Below, in pieces: positions 44,366-53,075 of a stretch of DNA of 64,000 bases. Made by a program: the position numbers and the translations under genes. The stretch is from NCBI GenBank assembly GCA_964438735.1, contig CAYTLW010000026.1, positions 1 through 64,000 of the forward strand. The letters run 5' to 3'. How positions within the stretch are numbered: position 1 is the first letter of the stretch; every line of letters begins with the position of its first letter. Under the pieces are notes generated by a model, which worked only from the letters and a program-made list of their open reading frames with translations, was not told the DNA's origin and did no database searches. Source of the DNA: CAYTLW01 sp964438735 (GTDB taxonomy: Bacteria; Myxococcota_A; UBA9042).

Positions 44366-46006
44366 TCACGGCTTGGGCCGAGTGGCCTCGTGGCGGGTCG
44401 CCTCCGGCAGCGCCTGCCACAGCTTGTCCAACTCCTTGCGGGCACACGCCTTGATGCCGGATGCGCCAGCTCTCTGCCGGGCGGCATGCAGCAGCCGGGC
44501 GCGGTCGACACCATCGGGCAGGCCGAAATCCAGCAGCAGGTTCAAGCGTCCGGGCACCGCTCGCTCGCAGAGCCGATCCGCCACCTCCAGGGCGCACTGA
44601 CGACCGCGCGGCAGCCCGAGGAAGAAGCCGGCGATCTCGTTGCATTCGTCCAGCGAGTCCCCGGCGATCACCTGGGCGCAGCCAGCGGCGCCCTTGCCGG
44701 TCAGCTGGCGATCCAATCGACGCGCCAGGAAGAGGTCCGCGATGCTCTGGTTGGCGAAATACCAGGCTTGCTCGCCGCTGACCTGGGTGAACAAGGTGGA
44801 CTGCAGCAGGGCCTGGCAGCGAGCCCTCCGCGCCGCTTCGCCCCCCTTACCAACCCGTGCCAGGCATTCGGGCAAGGTCAAGGAGACCGTGCGGGAGTCC
44901 GGTCGAATGCTGCCGGCATCGATCATGGCATCGACCAGCTCCAACGCCTCGGCCGGTCCAATGTCCTGGCCCACCAGGTCGTCCAGCAGCAGGGTGTCCA
45001 GGTAGGCCTGGTAGATACCGGCCCGATTGCGCTGCAGCCGGCCGCCCGCGCGGGCTGCCAGTTTGGCTTCGGTGTGTACCCGCGCCAGTGATCGCACCAC
45101 TGCCAGGTCACGCCAGGTTGACAGGTGCGGGAAGACACAGGCAGCGCCGGTGCCGGACTTTCGGTCGAGTTCGTAGCGGGCGACGAATTTGCGCAGAGCG
45201 GTCGCCCGGTCGTCGCCCGGGCCGCCACCACGGAGGATTCGCTGCACCTCGGCGCATGGCAGCGGTGGCACTTCAACCCGCGCCTGCAGCCCCTGGAGGC
45301 CGTAGGCGTCGCGGAATACCGGTGGCCGCGCCAGCACCACCAGGCGCATGTCGGCCATGGCCGCCAAGGAGGTCTTGATGTCGCGCAGCAGGCGCGGTCG
45401 CTGGCTCAGCGCGACCTCGTCCAGCCCGTCGAGCAGCAGCAACCAGGGTCGGCCGGCCATGGCCTTGTCGATGGCGGCTTTCGGGTCGGCGCCGACCAGC
45501 TTCATGCGTTTCGCCGCGCCGTTCAGAATCAGGTTGGCCGCCTCCGGGGCGCTCTTCATGGTGGGCACCACATCCCACGCCAGGGCCAGGCGAACCACGC
45601 GCGCGCTGCCGCAGACACTGGCTTGCACCATCCGGGCCAGCTCGCTCTTGCCGACACCGCCGCGGCCGAGCACGAAGACGCTGCGCAATCGGCCATCGGA
45701 CAGGGCTGCCGTGAGGCCCGCCTCGGGCAAGGTCTGGCCAGCGCGAACCGTGGCGTCTTTGGCCGGCCATGCCTGCACACGCAGGGTGACGGGGCGGTAC
45801 CTGCCGGCGCGCACGCTCTGGGCGTGGGTCGCGCCGAGCGAGTAGCAGGCCTGGTTATAGGCGATCTCCGCCCCAGCGGCGTTCGGTGGCGCCTTGGCGC
45901 GGGTCTTGTTGACAGCCTCGCCACCGCCGCATCCCGTGGCCCAAACGGCCAGGGCGACGGCGAGCAGGGCAGCGCATGGCAGATGACTGCAGGTCGGGGG
46001 GATCAT
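44366..46006 (-). CDS. NACHT-type NTPase with N-terminal lipoprotein signal
   Basis: This 546-residue protein starts at an ATG preceded by GGAG at eight bases. Residues 1-26 look like a lipoprotein signal (hydrophobic core ending A-T-G-C, Cys26, then G-G-G-E). Residues 114-121 are Walker A (G-R-G-G-V-G-K-S) and 189-197 Walker B (L-L-L-L-D-G-L-D-E), the D-G-L-D-E form typical of NACHT/STAND NTPases. The C-terminal 250 residues are helical and hold several Cys. NACHT proteins are signalling switches, often in immunity. An ATPase carrying an export signal is odd, as ATP is absent outside the cytoplasm; the segment may instead be an inner-membrane anchor with the NTPase inside. Confidence 0.8.
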   Translation of the reverse strand: MIPPTCSHLPCAALLAVALAVWATGCGGGEAVNKTRAKAPPNAAGAEIAYNQACYSLGATHAQSVRAGRYRPVTLRVQAWPAKDATVRAGQTLPEAGLTAALSDGRLRSVFVLGRGGVGKSELARMVQASVCGSARVVRLALAWDVVPTMKSAPEAANLILNGAAKRMKLVGADPKAAIDKAMAGRPWLLLLDGLDEVALSQRPRLLRDIKTSLAAMADMRLVVLARPPVFRDAYGLQGLQARVEVPPLPCAEVQRILRGGGPGDDRATALRKFVARYELDRKSGTGAACVFPHLSTWRDLAVVRSLARVHTEAKLAARAGGRLQRNRAGIYQAYLDTLLLDDLVGQDIGPAEALELVDAMIDAGSIRPDSRTVSLTLPECLARVGKGGEAARRARCQALLQSTLFTQVSGEQAWYFANQSIADLFLARRLDRQLTGKGAAGCAQVIAGDSLDECNEIAGFFLGLPRGRQCALEVADRLCERAVPGRLNLLLDFGLPDGVDRARLLHAARQRAGASGIKACARKELDKLWQALPEATRHEATRPKP

Positions 46007-46061
46007 CGGGTCGCGCTCCGCGGGCTGGGCGTTCAGCTTGAGAGCGGCGATACTAACACCC
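46007..46061. promoter_or_regulatory. Short divergent promoter between NACHT and flavin oxidase genes
   Basis: On the plus strand TACTAA (46051-46056) ends 5 bases before the oxidase ATG, with no Shine-Dalgarno, again suggesting a leaderless start; no good -35 is visible. The NACHT gene has its ribosome site in the same 55 bases, so the two promoters must overlap or sit inside the opposite gene. Confidence 0.35.
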
Positions 46062-47669
46062 ATGAGCCATCACAAGCGAGGGGCTGGGCGGACGTTGGGG
46101 ATGGCGGCGCTCGGTCGCGCCATGGCCCGGCGAGGAGACGACTTGCGGGCGGCACGGCCCTCTTCGGCCGCCGAGACTGGCGCCTCGAGACGGGCCTTTC
46201 TTCGTGACGCGATGACGGGTGCTGCAGCACTCTGCTGGACGGGTTGCGCCGGCGCCAACCTGCGCGCTGGCGGCATGGGCCGGTCGGCCCGTGTGGCGGT
46301 GGTCGGCGCCGGACTTGCCGGGCTGACCTGCGCCTGGAACCTGCACAGGGGCCGCGCCAACGTCACTTTGTACGAGGCCAGCGCACGGCTGGGTGGCCGA
46401 GTGCTCACCGCCCGGAACGAGCCCGCCGCCGGCATGGTGCTGGAGCTGGGCGGCTCCTTCATCAACAGCGACCACCACGCGATCCGGGCGTTGTGCAAGG
46501 CGGTCGGGCTCCCCTTGGTCGACCTGTATGGCCTGGGCAAGAACCTGGACGACATCGGCTGGATCAGCGGCGAGCTGCGCGATCCGGACGACTTCGACCG
46601 ACAGGTGGCGCCCCTCGCGGCCCGCATCGAGCGCGACGCCGAGCACATGGATGAGGCTGGCGGCTTGCGCGGTCCGGTGGCGGCTTCGCTCGATCGTCTG
46701 TCCATGGCCGCCTACCTGGATCGGATCGGTGCCTCGGGATGGCTTCGCCGCTGGCTCGAGATGACCTATATCTCGGAGTTTGGTCTCGACCCTGGCGACC
46801 AGAGCGCGCTGAACCTCGTGACCATGGTCAGTGGCGACGGGGAGGAGCTGGATCTGCTCGGTGGCAGCGATGAGCGCTACCGCATCGCTGGCGGAATGGG
46901 CGCGCTGATCGACCGCCTCGCCAAGCCGCTCGGCGACCGGGTCGTGACCGGCTCCGAGCTGCTGGCGATTCGACCGGCGGGCCGCGCCATGGCGCTCAGT
47001 TTCGCCGGCAAGGGCGGGCAGCCGGCGACAGAGGTGATCGCCGACTTCGTGGTGTTGACCCTGCCCTTCAGCGTCTTGCGTGGCGTGCGCATCGACGTGC
47101 CCCTGCCCGCGCCCAAACGCCGCGCTATCGCGCAGCTGGGGTACGGCAACAACGCCAAACTCATCCTCGGCTTCCACAAGCCCATCTGGCGACAATCGGG
47201 ACGCAGCGGTGAGGCCGTCACAGACACGGCGTTGCAGATGACCTGGGATGCGTGCCCCTGGCACCAGGGGCCGGGCGCTGCGCTGACCCTCTACCTGGGC
47301 GGCGCGGTCGGCAAAGCGCTCGGTGAAGACGGACCGGACGCCGCGGCGGCGCGGGTGGCGGCTGCGCTGGAGAAGGTCTTCCCCGGCGCCGGCGCAGCGC
47401 GCAGCGCCTTCCACGTACACGCCCCCTGGCCGCGCTATCGCTGGTCCAAGGGCAGCTACTCCTGCTATCGACCTGGCCAGTGGTCTTCCATCCGCGGCCA
47501 CGAAGGCGGGCACGTCGGCAACTTATGGTTTGCTGGAGAGCACTGCGACCCCGCCCATCAAGGCTATATGAACGGCGCCGTGCTCACCGGCGGTCGGGCG
47601 GCAAACGCCATCTTGAAGCGGCTGGGGCTGACCAGGCCGCTGGTGCCCCTGCCACTCAAGGTCGGTTGA
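46062..47669 (+). CDS. Tat-exported flavin-dependent amine oxidase family protein
   Basis: This 535-residue protein has a Tat signal (S-R-R-A-F-L-R-D, twin Arg at 43-44) followed by a hydrophobic stretch and W-T-G-C (Cys62), so it may be a Tat lipoprotein. FAD-binding V-G-A-G-L-A-G is at about 81-87, then L-Y-E-A-S-A-R-L-G-G-R and G-G-S-F-I. The C-terminal N-L-W-F-A-G-E-H-C-D and G-Y-M-N-G-A-V-L-T-G-G-R-A-A complete the monoamine oxidase pattern. It should oxidise an amine outside the cytoplasm with loaded FAD. The Tat n-region is long, but the nearby -10 supports this start. It is divergent from the NACHT gene. Confidence 0.85.
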   Translation: MSHHKRGAGRTLGMAALGRAMARRGDDLRAARPSSAAETGASRRAFLRDAMTGAAALCWTGCAGANLRAGGMGRSARVAVVGAGLAGLTCAWNLHRGRANVTLYEASARLGGRVLTARNEPAAGMVLELGGSFINSDHHAIRALCKAVGLPLVDLYGLGKNLDDIGWISGELRDPDDFDRQVAPLAARIERDAEHMDEAGGLRGPVAASLDRLSMAAYLDRIGASGWLRRWLEMTYISEFGLDPGDQSALNLVTMVSGDGEELDLLGGSDERYRIAGGMGALIDRLAKPLGDRVVTGSELLAIRPAGRAMALSFAGKGGQPATEVIADFVVLTLPFSVLRGVRIDVPLPAPKRRAIAQLGYGNNAKLILGFHKPIWRQSGRSGEAVTDTALQMTWDACPWHQGPGAALTLYLGGAVGKALGEDGPDAAAARVAAALEKVFPGAGAARSAFHVHAPWPRYRWSKGSYSCYRPGQWSSIRGHEGGHVGNLWFAGEHCDPAHQGYMNGAVLTGGRAANAILKRLGLTRPLVPLPLKVG

Positions 47670-47690
47670 CCGGGTCGGCAGTCGACGAGC

Positions 47691-48407
47691 CTACGGCGCA
47701 GCGCGATGCTCCGCGCGCAAACGACGACGCAGCGCCAGCACCTCGGCCGCCACCCGCTGAATCCGCGCTGCATTGGCGACCCGAGAACCGCCCCCATCGG
47801 ACCGCTCCCGACTGGCGATCACCGCATCGGCGACCCGATGTCCTTGCTGCAGCGCCCGGGCGATGAGCTCGAAACTGAAGAAGAAGGTATCGGCCGCGAT
47901 GCGCTGCAATCCGATGTCATCGCGGGCCAGCGCCACCGGGAATAGATAGGTGCCTTCGAGCGCGAAGTCGACGCCCACAAGCAGCCGCATATAGAGCCGG
48001 AAGCCGCGCGAGATGGCCGTGCGCAGGGCGCTGTTGGGCCGATTGCCGTAGGTGGATAACACGATGGGCGCCTGCTTCAGCAGGGGCAGCATCTTGTCGA
48101 GCTCGGCGGGCGGAATCTGGCCGTCGGCCGCCAGCATGCAGAAGTGGCTCATACGCGCCGCCGCGATGCCGGTTCGAAGTCCGGCGCCCATGCCGCGATT
48201 GCGGTCGTGCTGCAGCAGGCGCAACCGAGGCTCGTCGGCGGCCATCTCGCGCACGATGGCGGCGCTGCCGTCGGTGGAGCCATCATCGACGACCAGTATC
48301 TCCCAGTCGCCCGACCAGCCACGGGCCCACTGCAGCGCCTCGTCTATCGTGCGACGAAGCGCCTGCTCTTCGTTCCAGCACAGGTAGATCAGCGACAGAG
48401 ACGACAT
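47691..48407 (-). CDS. Family 2 glycosyltransferase
   Basis: This 238-residue protein has the GT2 (GT-A) start S-L-I-Y-L-C-W-N-E-E, V-V-D-D-G-S-T-D-G-S near residue 40 and N-R-G-M-G-A-G-L-R-T-G then M-L-A-A-D-G-Q, the metal-binding D-x-D equivalent. A C-terminal amphipathic region replaces the membrane helices of dolichol-phosphate-mannose synthases. It may act in polyprenyl-linked sugar or polysaccharide synthesis. A weak AAGGG lies upstream of the ATG. It converges with the oxidase gene. Confidence 0.85.
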   Translation of the reverse strand: MSSLSLIYLCWNEEQALRRTIDEALQWARGWSGDWEILVVDDGSTDGSAAIVREMAADEPRLRLLQHDRNRGMGAGLRTGIAAARMSHFCMLAADGQIPPAELDKMLPLLKQAPIVLSTYGNRPNSALRTAISRGFRLYMRLLVGVDFALEGTYLFPVALARDDIGLQRIAADTFFFSFELIARALQQGHRVADAVIASRERSDGGGSRVANAARIQRVAAEVLALRRRLRAEHRAAP

Positions 48408-48450
48408 CGAGCCCTTGCCGCAGGGCGGTCCCTGCGCATGCTTGGAGCGG

Positions 48451-48804
48451 CTACTCGTTGTGCTTGAGATCCATCTGGCAGCGGGGGCACTTGCCGTCCG
48501 CCTTGTCCAGGCGAGCGTAGTGCACGGTGCCCATGTCGCAGTACCATGCGCCCTTGGGCACCTTGTCCTTGGCGATGGGCGGGTCGAAGTTCGTTCCGGC
48601 GGCGGTCAATGTGACCCCCTTGGGAGCGGCTACGGCCTTGTCGGTCGCGCCCGCGGTGGCTGTCGCCGCCTCCGGTGCAGCCGCCGCCTTCTCAGCGACC
48701 TTTTCGGCCGCAGGCGCCTTGTCAGCGGCCGGAGCCTCGGTCTTCTTGCCACAGCCCACCAGCAGCAACGCGGTCAGGGCCAATATCACCGTGCACAATC
48801 TCAT
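48451..48804 (-). CDS. Small lipoprotein with heavy-metal-binding motif
   Basis: This 117-residue protein has a signal ending LLLVGC (Cys18), an Ala/Lys/Glu-rich spacer and a C-terminal motif W-Y-C-D-M-G-T-V-H-Y then G-K-C-P-R-C-Q-M-D-L. This is the layout of heavy-metal-binding domains (YxCPMHP...PGxCPxCGMxL) of copper and zinc efflux components. GGGAG is seven bases upstream of the chosen ATG. It stands 43 bases after the GT2 start codon region in the same direction, so it is probably upstream in a shared transcript. Confidence 0.8.
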   Translation of the reverse strand: MRLCTVILALTALLLVGCGKKTEAPAADKAPAAEKVAEKAAAAPEAATATAGATDKAVAAPKGVTLTAAGTNFDPPIAKDKVPKGAWYCDMGTVHYARLDKADGKCPRCQMDLKHNE

Positions 48805-48904
48805 GTCTCCACTCCCTCTTGATTCCCCCATACCGGCAAAAGTAGCGCGTTCGACCCCGCCTGTCATCGCGCACCGGCTCGGTCGATGGGGAGCCGGGGG
48901 CGGT

Positions 48905-48927
48905 TATGCTACATTTCGGGCAGGAGG
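48905..48927 (+). promoter_or_regulatory. Candidate -10 and Shine-Dalgarno of the Ig-like lipoprotein gene
   Basis: TATGCT (48905-48910) is followed by AGGAGG (48922-48927). Three in-frame ATGs follow at 48929, 48932 and 48938; the second has the best spacing. Confidence 0.35.
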
Positions 48928-48931
48928 AATG

Positions 48932-51049
48932 ATGACCATGCGCAGCGTCGACGTCCTGGCCCTCTGCGCGGCGACGATGGTGTGCACCATCGCCTGCGGA
49001 AACAGCGGCCAGGGCACCCAACCCCTGTACGAGTACGTGGACGGCATCGGCGATGGCGAGCCCAACGCCAATTCGGACACGACAGCGGTCCACGACGCAA
49101 AGGGCAGCGGTGGCGTCCAGGATGGCACCGGGACAACCGGTGATGTCGTCGTGCCCGCCAAGGACGGCGCCGCCGCCAAGGACGCCCCCACCACCAGCAG
49201 CCAGCCGGACGTGACCTGGAAGGGCATGCCCCAGATCGAGGTCAAGCTCGACGGCGCCGTGAAGACGGCCCTGGTCTTCGAATATGACAGCAATCCGCAG
49301 ACCCAGCCGGCGGTCATGAAGGCCAAGGTGGAGATCAACAATTTCGGTGACGTACCGCTCAAGATCAAGGCGATCCTGTTCAAGACCGAGTCGCCGCAAT
49401 TGGCCCTGACGTGGTGGGAGACGCCCCTGAAGCCGGCTGACTATCCCTACGAGTTGGAGCCCTTCGTGCCGCTCACGCTGTCGGTGGAGTTCACCATCAA
49501 GCCAAAGTTGAAGGCGTCCAAGACGGCGACGCTGGAGATCCTCAGCGACGATCCGGTGCAGCCGGAGGTGGCGCTCGCCTTCGCCACGCCGTGTACAGGC
49601 GCCAAGCCGGTGATCACACCGGGCGCTGTGGAGTTGATCAACGCGGGGCCCTTCAAGCCGCGCACCGTCTGCTTCCAGATCGGCAACCTGGGCTGCATGC
49701 CCTGGCTCTATTCCGGCGCCAGCTTCGAGCCGAATAACGGCGCCTGGTCGATCTACGAGGAGCCGCCCGCCAACGACCAGATCCAGGAGATCGGGACCCC
49801 GGCCAACCCCTGGACCAAACCCAAGAAACTCAAGATCTGCGCCCGCTTCCAACCCAAGAAGGTGGGCGACGCCTCGGCCACCAAGCTGGTGGTCAAAGGC
49901 AAGGAGAGCTTTGCGGGTCAGCCGATCCACACCGCCAGCGCCAGCCTCAAGGGCATCTGGCAGCCCGAGAGCGGCTTCCGCTTCCAATGTGGCGGCCCGG
50001 CGATCTTCGACTTCGGCCCCACGGCGTCCAAGCCGACGACCCTGTCTTGCACGGTCGTCAATGACGGGCCCGCGGCGATGAAATTGAACGCGTTCACCCT
50101 GGCACCCGGCACCGACTACGCCCAACAGACGGCCATCGACGCTGCGTTCAGCGCCAAGGTCGTGGTGCCCGGCCAGGCCAAGGCGCTCGCCCTGCCCTTC
50201 ACCCTCGCCGCGGGACAGGGCGTCAAGTTGTCCGTCACCTGGCAACCGACCGCGGCCGATCCACCACCGACCCGGGCGGTGCTGAACTGGCGACAGGGTG
50301 GCGACGAGGGCGACATCGAGGTGCCCGTGCACGCCGGGCCCTGCAACGAGAGCGCGCCCGAAGCCAGCCCCCTGCCCATGGGCTTCCACAGCCCCTCTGG
50401 CCAGGTCAAGACCCGCTTCGAGCTGGCCAACTGGAGCTGCACGCCCCTCAAGGTGATGAAGCACTGCACCACCCTGTACAACGTGACCCAGTTCAGCGCC
50501 TGCGAGACCGGGGCGCCGTCGGCCGAGTACAGCGTCGTCGGCGCCATGCCCGATGTGGTGCCAGCCTGGAGCAGCGCGCCGGTGGAGGTGTTGTTCAAGC
50601 CGGGCGGGGGCAGCCGCAAGGATCACCTGGGCCAGTTGCACCTCTTCTACTGCCCTGGTGAATGGACCGGCGGCAAGTGCTCCAAGAAGATGGATCGCAT
50701 CGAGGTCCAGCTCGAAGGCAACGTATTGCCGTCGGTGAAGCCGCCCTCGATGTCCTTGACCGCGCCCGCGGGCATCAAGGCGGGTCACGCGGCGCGGCTG
50801 ATCGCCAAGGTGACGCCCGGCAGCCATGCCATCGGCATGTTCGGCGCCTTCCACTTCACGGTGACGGGCCGCCCGCCTGGCTCGAAGGCCTGGATCTTCG
50901 GCGGTCCGGTAGACGGCAACGAGTTGATCTTCGTGCCCGATGTGCCGGGCAGCTACACCATCAGTGCCAACGTCGCCGCTTTCACCGCCGGCGACCTCGC
51001 CAGCCAGAGCTACAGCGAGCAGGCGCTGGTGAGTTTCGTTGCCAAGTAG
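48932..51049 (+). CDS. Lipoprotein with Ig-like/ASH-type repeats
   Basis: This 705-residue protein has a signal ending CTIAC (Cys22), a Gly/Thr/Asp-rich linker to about residue 75, and then successive beta-sandwich-like repeats of about 110 residues. Each shows V-E-I-N-N-F-G-D-V-P-L-K-I type strands (as in choice-of-anchor/ASH domains) and S-V-E-F-T-I-K-P or V-E-V-L-F-K-P-G closing strands. The last ~90 residues resemble a PKD-like module (G-S-Y-T-I-S-A-N-V). It is probably an outer-surface adhesive or structural protein. Confidence 0.78.
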   Translation: MTMRSVDVLALCAATMVCTIACGNSGQGTQPLYEYVDGIGDGEPNANSDTTAVHDAKGSGGVQDGTGTTGDVVVPAKDGAAAKDAPTTSSQPDVTWKGMPQIEVKLDGAVKTALVFEYDSNPQTQPAVMKAKVEINNFGDVPLKIKAILFKTESPQLALTWWETPLKPADYPYELEPFVPLTLSVEFTIKPKLKASKTATLEILSDDPVQPEVALAFATPCTGAKPVITPGAVELINAGPFKPRTVCFQIGNLGCMPWLYSGASFEPNNGAWSIYEEPPANDQIQEIGTPANPWTKPKKLKICARFQPKKVGDASATKLVVKGKESFAGQPIHTASASLKGIWQPESGFRFQCGGPAIFDFGPTASKPTTLSCTVVNDGPAAMKLNAFTLAPGTDYAQQTAIDAAFSAKVVVPGQAKALALPFTLAAGQGVKLSVTWQPTAADPPPTRAVLNWRQGGDEGDIEVPVHAGPCNESAPEASPLPMGFHSPSGQVKTRFELANWSCTPLKVMKHCTTLYNVTQFSACETGAPSAEYSVVGAMPDVVPAWSSAPVEVLFKPGGGSRKDHLGQLHLFYCPGEWTGGKCSKKMDRIEVQLEGNVLPSVKPPSMSLTAPAGIKAGHAARLIAKVTPGSHAIGMFGAFHFTVTGRPPGSKAWIFGGPVDGNELIFVPDVPGSYTISANVAAFTAGDLASQSYSEQALVSFVAK

Positions 51050-51123
51050 GCTGGAAGTCGGCCGATCGCGGTCCTGTCGCGGGCCTTCCGATCGCGGAAA
51101 GCTGCGTTACTCCGAGCGCTATT

Positions 51124-52986
51124 TCATTCTGAGGGCATCGACGAGTATTGGGGCAGGATGCCCACCGGCAGGTCGTCCAGCTCGCTCAGCTTGGAACGAA
51201 CCTCGCCGGGCAGGATGCCATGCTGCAGGATCAGGCGGCCGGCGCCCTCGTAGTCGCCGCGGGCGACGATGTCGAGCACCTCGGCGGTGAGCTTGCGCAC
51301 GGCCTTGCCCAGGTTGGGCGGGTTGACCTCGAAGGTGCGCTTGGTGGCGTTGTAGCGGAACACCCACTCCTGGGCGAGGTAGTTGTAGATGATCGCCTTG
51401 GCGATGGTCTGCGGCGATGAGGCGCCCAGCCGCGCGGCGTCGAAGAAGCTGGCCAGGAAGGTGGCGGCGACGCCTTCATCGCTGCGTTTTCGCAGCTCAC
51501 CCTTGTCGCGCAACCAGGTGTAGTTGAGCAGGGCGATGGACTCGCCCATGACCAGCTCCATCAACGTGTAGCGGGCCTGCAGCAACTGGCGGGCGCTGGT
51601 GCGTTTACCGCCGGGCAGCTGAATGGTCCCCGGCACCACGCCGTGGGCGAACTGCCAGGCCATCAGGATGTCGTAATAGGCCTCGAAGGAGACCTTGTTG
51701 TAGAGCTTCGGCGCGAAGATGCGACGGGCCACGGGTCGGGCGACGGCGTCGAACTTGGCCTTGACCACGTTCTTGAGGATCACGTTCTTGGTGCCGCGCG
51801 CCCGGCGCACGCTCTCGTCGTTGGGCAGGACGAAGGCGCGGATCTGGTAGCCCGAGCGGGCATCGCCAGCAGTGTAGAGCACGTTGCCAATGGTGATGGG
51901 TGAGGGCGCGATGGTCTGAAAACGCGGCCGCAGGGTATCGGGGATCGGCAGGTTGGCGACCATGCCGTCGTAGTGCTTCAGGAACCGTCGGAAGCGGGCG
52001 CTCTCGGTGTCGTCGCGGAGGTAGACGATGGCCTCGAAGCTGGTCTTGAGACCCAGCAGGCGATCCTCGTAGTACTCGTAGGGGCCGATGGCGATGTCCA
52101 GCGGGCAATCGCGCGCCTCCAGCCAGAGGATCTCGCTGGTGAGGTAGGAGTCGTCGCCGAAGGACTTGGCCCGAGCGCGGAGGAAATCCGCCAGCGGGGC
52201 GCAGCGACATCGAGGTGGCGGCGGGGTGACGGGGGGCGGGGGTGTTGCGACGCGTTTACCCTTTCGCTTGGAACGGCGGCGGGTCTTCTTCTTGGGCGGA
52301 GGCTGTGGCGGCGGCGGTACCACGGCGGGCGTGGGCGGCTCGTTGCATTTGTAGGCGGCTGCTGCCGCGGTCAGCGCCTTGGCGGCCTCGCTCAGGCGCG
52401 CCGAGAAGGCCTTGGAGTAGGGCACGGTGTGCAGGCCCTTGCGGTCGCGACGGACGACCGAGTAGGGGCTGTACAGGCCAGCGGCAGAGTCCGGGTGTTT
52501 GCGCACCCAGCTGTCGATCTCGCGCTTGGAGATGTCGCTGGGATAGTAGTTGGCACCCGGCGTGCGCACTGCCCGACCGAGAAAGGGGCGATCGTCGGCG
52601 TGGCGATCCCAGGGGCCGTAGTGGATCTCCATGAAGCGGGCAAACTGGTCTGCCTCGGCGGTTTTGGCGAAGCGGGCCGTGCGGCGCAAGGCAGCGCGCA
52701 TCTCCCAACCATCGGCGGATACCTGGTCCCAATAGACGCGGTCGATGCGATCGGCGGCCCGGCGCAGGTGAGGCAGCATCCCCTTGACGTCGGCCGGGAT
52801 CGCACTGGCGCTGACCCCCAACCTGGCGGGTACGTAGCGGGCAAGGCGCTTGGTGATCTCCTGCGGCGTGATCGAGCGCTTGAGCAGCACCACCTCGCCG
52901 CGAAGCGGCGCACCCGCGACGTCGGACACGGCCGGCAGCAGCAGCGCAACGGTGAGAATCGGGACGATCCGATGCGATCGGCTCAT
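51124..52986 (-). CDS. Secreted M49-like (dipeptidyl-peptidase III-type) protein lacking zinc motif
   Basis: This 620-residue protein has a signal peptide (cleavage near D-V-A-G-A), about 230 residues including a Pro/Lys-rich stretch, and then the M49 body: I-G-P-Y-E-Y-Y-E-D-R-L-L-G-L-K-T-S-F-E, L-P-N-D-E-S-V and R-G-T-K-N-V-I-L-K-N-V-V-K-A-K-F-D, which match the DPP III-like peptidases of Bacteroidetes closely. Where those have H-E-V-A-H-G, this protein has W-Q-F-A-H-G at about residues 444-449, and the second zinc Glu region is L-M-E-L-V-M-G-E. It is therefore unlikely to be a zinc peptidase and may be a peptide-binding pseudoenzyme. AGGAGG lies four bases before the ATG. Confidence 0.75.
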   Translation of the reverse strand: MSRSHRIVPILTVALLLPAVSDVAGAPLRGEVVLLKRSITPQEITKRLARYVPARLGVSASAIPADVKGMLPHLRRAADRIDRVYWDQVSADGWEMRAALRRTARFAKTAEADQFARFMEIHYGPWDRHADDRPFLGRAVRTPGANYYPSDISKREIDSWVRKHPDSAAGLYSPYSVVRRDRKGLHTVPYSKAFSARLSEAAKALTAAAAAYKCNEPPTPAVVPPPPQPPPKKKTRRRSKRKGKRVATPPPPVTPPPPRCRCAPLADFLRARAKSFGDDSYLTSEILWLEARDCPLDIAIGPYEYYEDRLLGLKTSFEAIVYLRDDTESARFRRFLKHYDGMVANLPIPDTLRPRFQTIAPSPITIGNVLYTAGDARSGYQIRAFVLPNDESVRRARGTKNVILKNVVKAKFDAVARPVARRIFAPKLYNKVSFEAYYDILMAWQFAHGVVPGTIQLPGGKRTSARQLLQARYTLMELVMGESIALLNYTWLRDKGELRKRSDEGVAATFLASFFDAARLGASSPQTIAKAIIYNYLAQEWVFRYNATKRTFEVNPPNLGKAVRKLTAEVLDIVARGDYEGAGRLILQHGILPGEVRSKLSELDDLPVGILPQYSSMPSE

Positions 52987-53075
52987 GGCACCTCCTGGGA
53001 TTCCGCGTGCGCGGGCCTCACACTGAAATATAGACGCGCGAGGGCTGTACGCCAACGAGGCTTGCCCGCTGGCGA

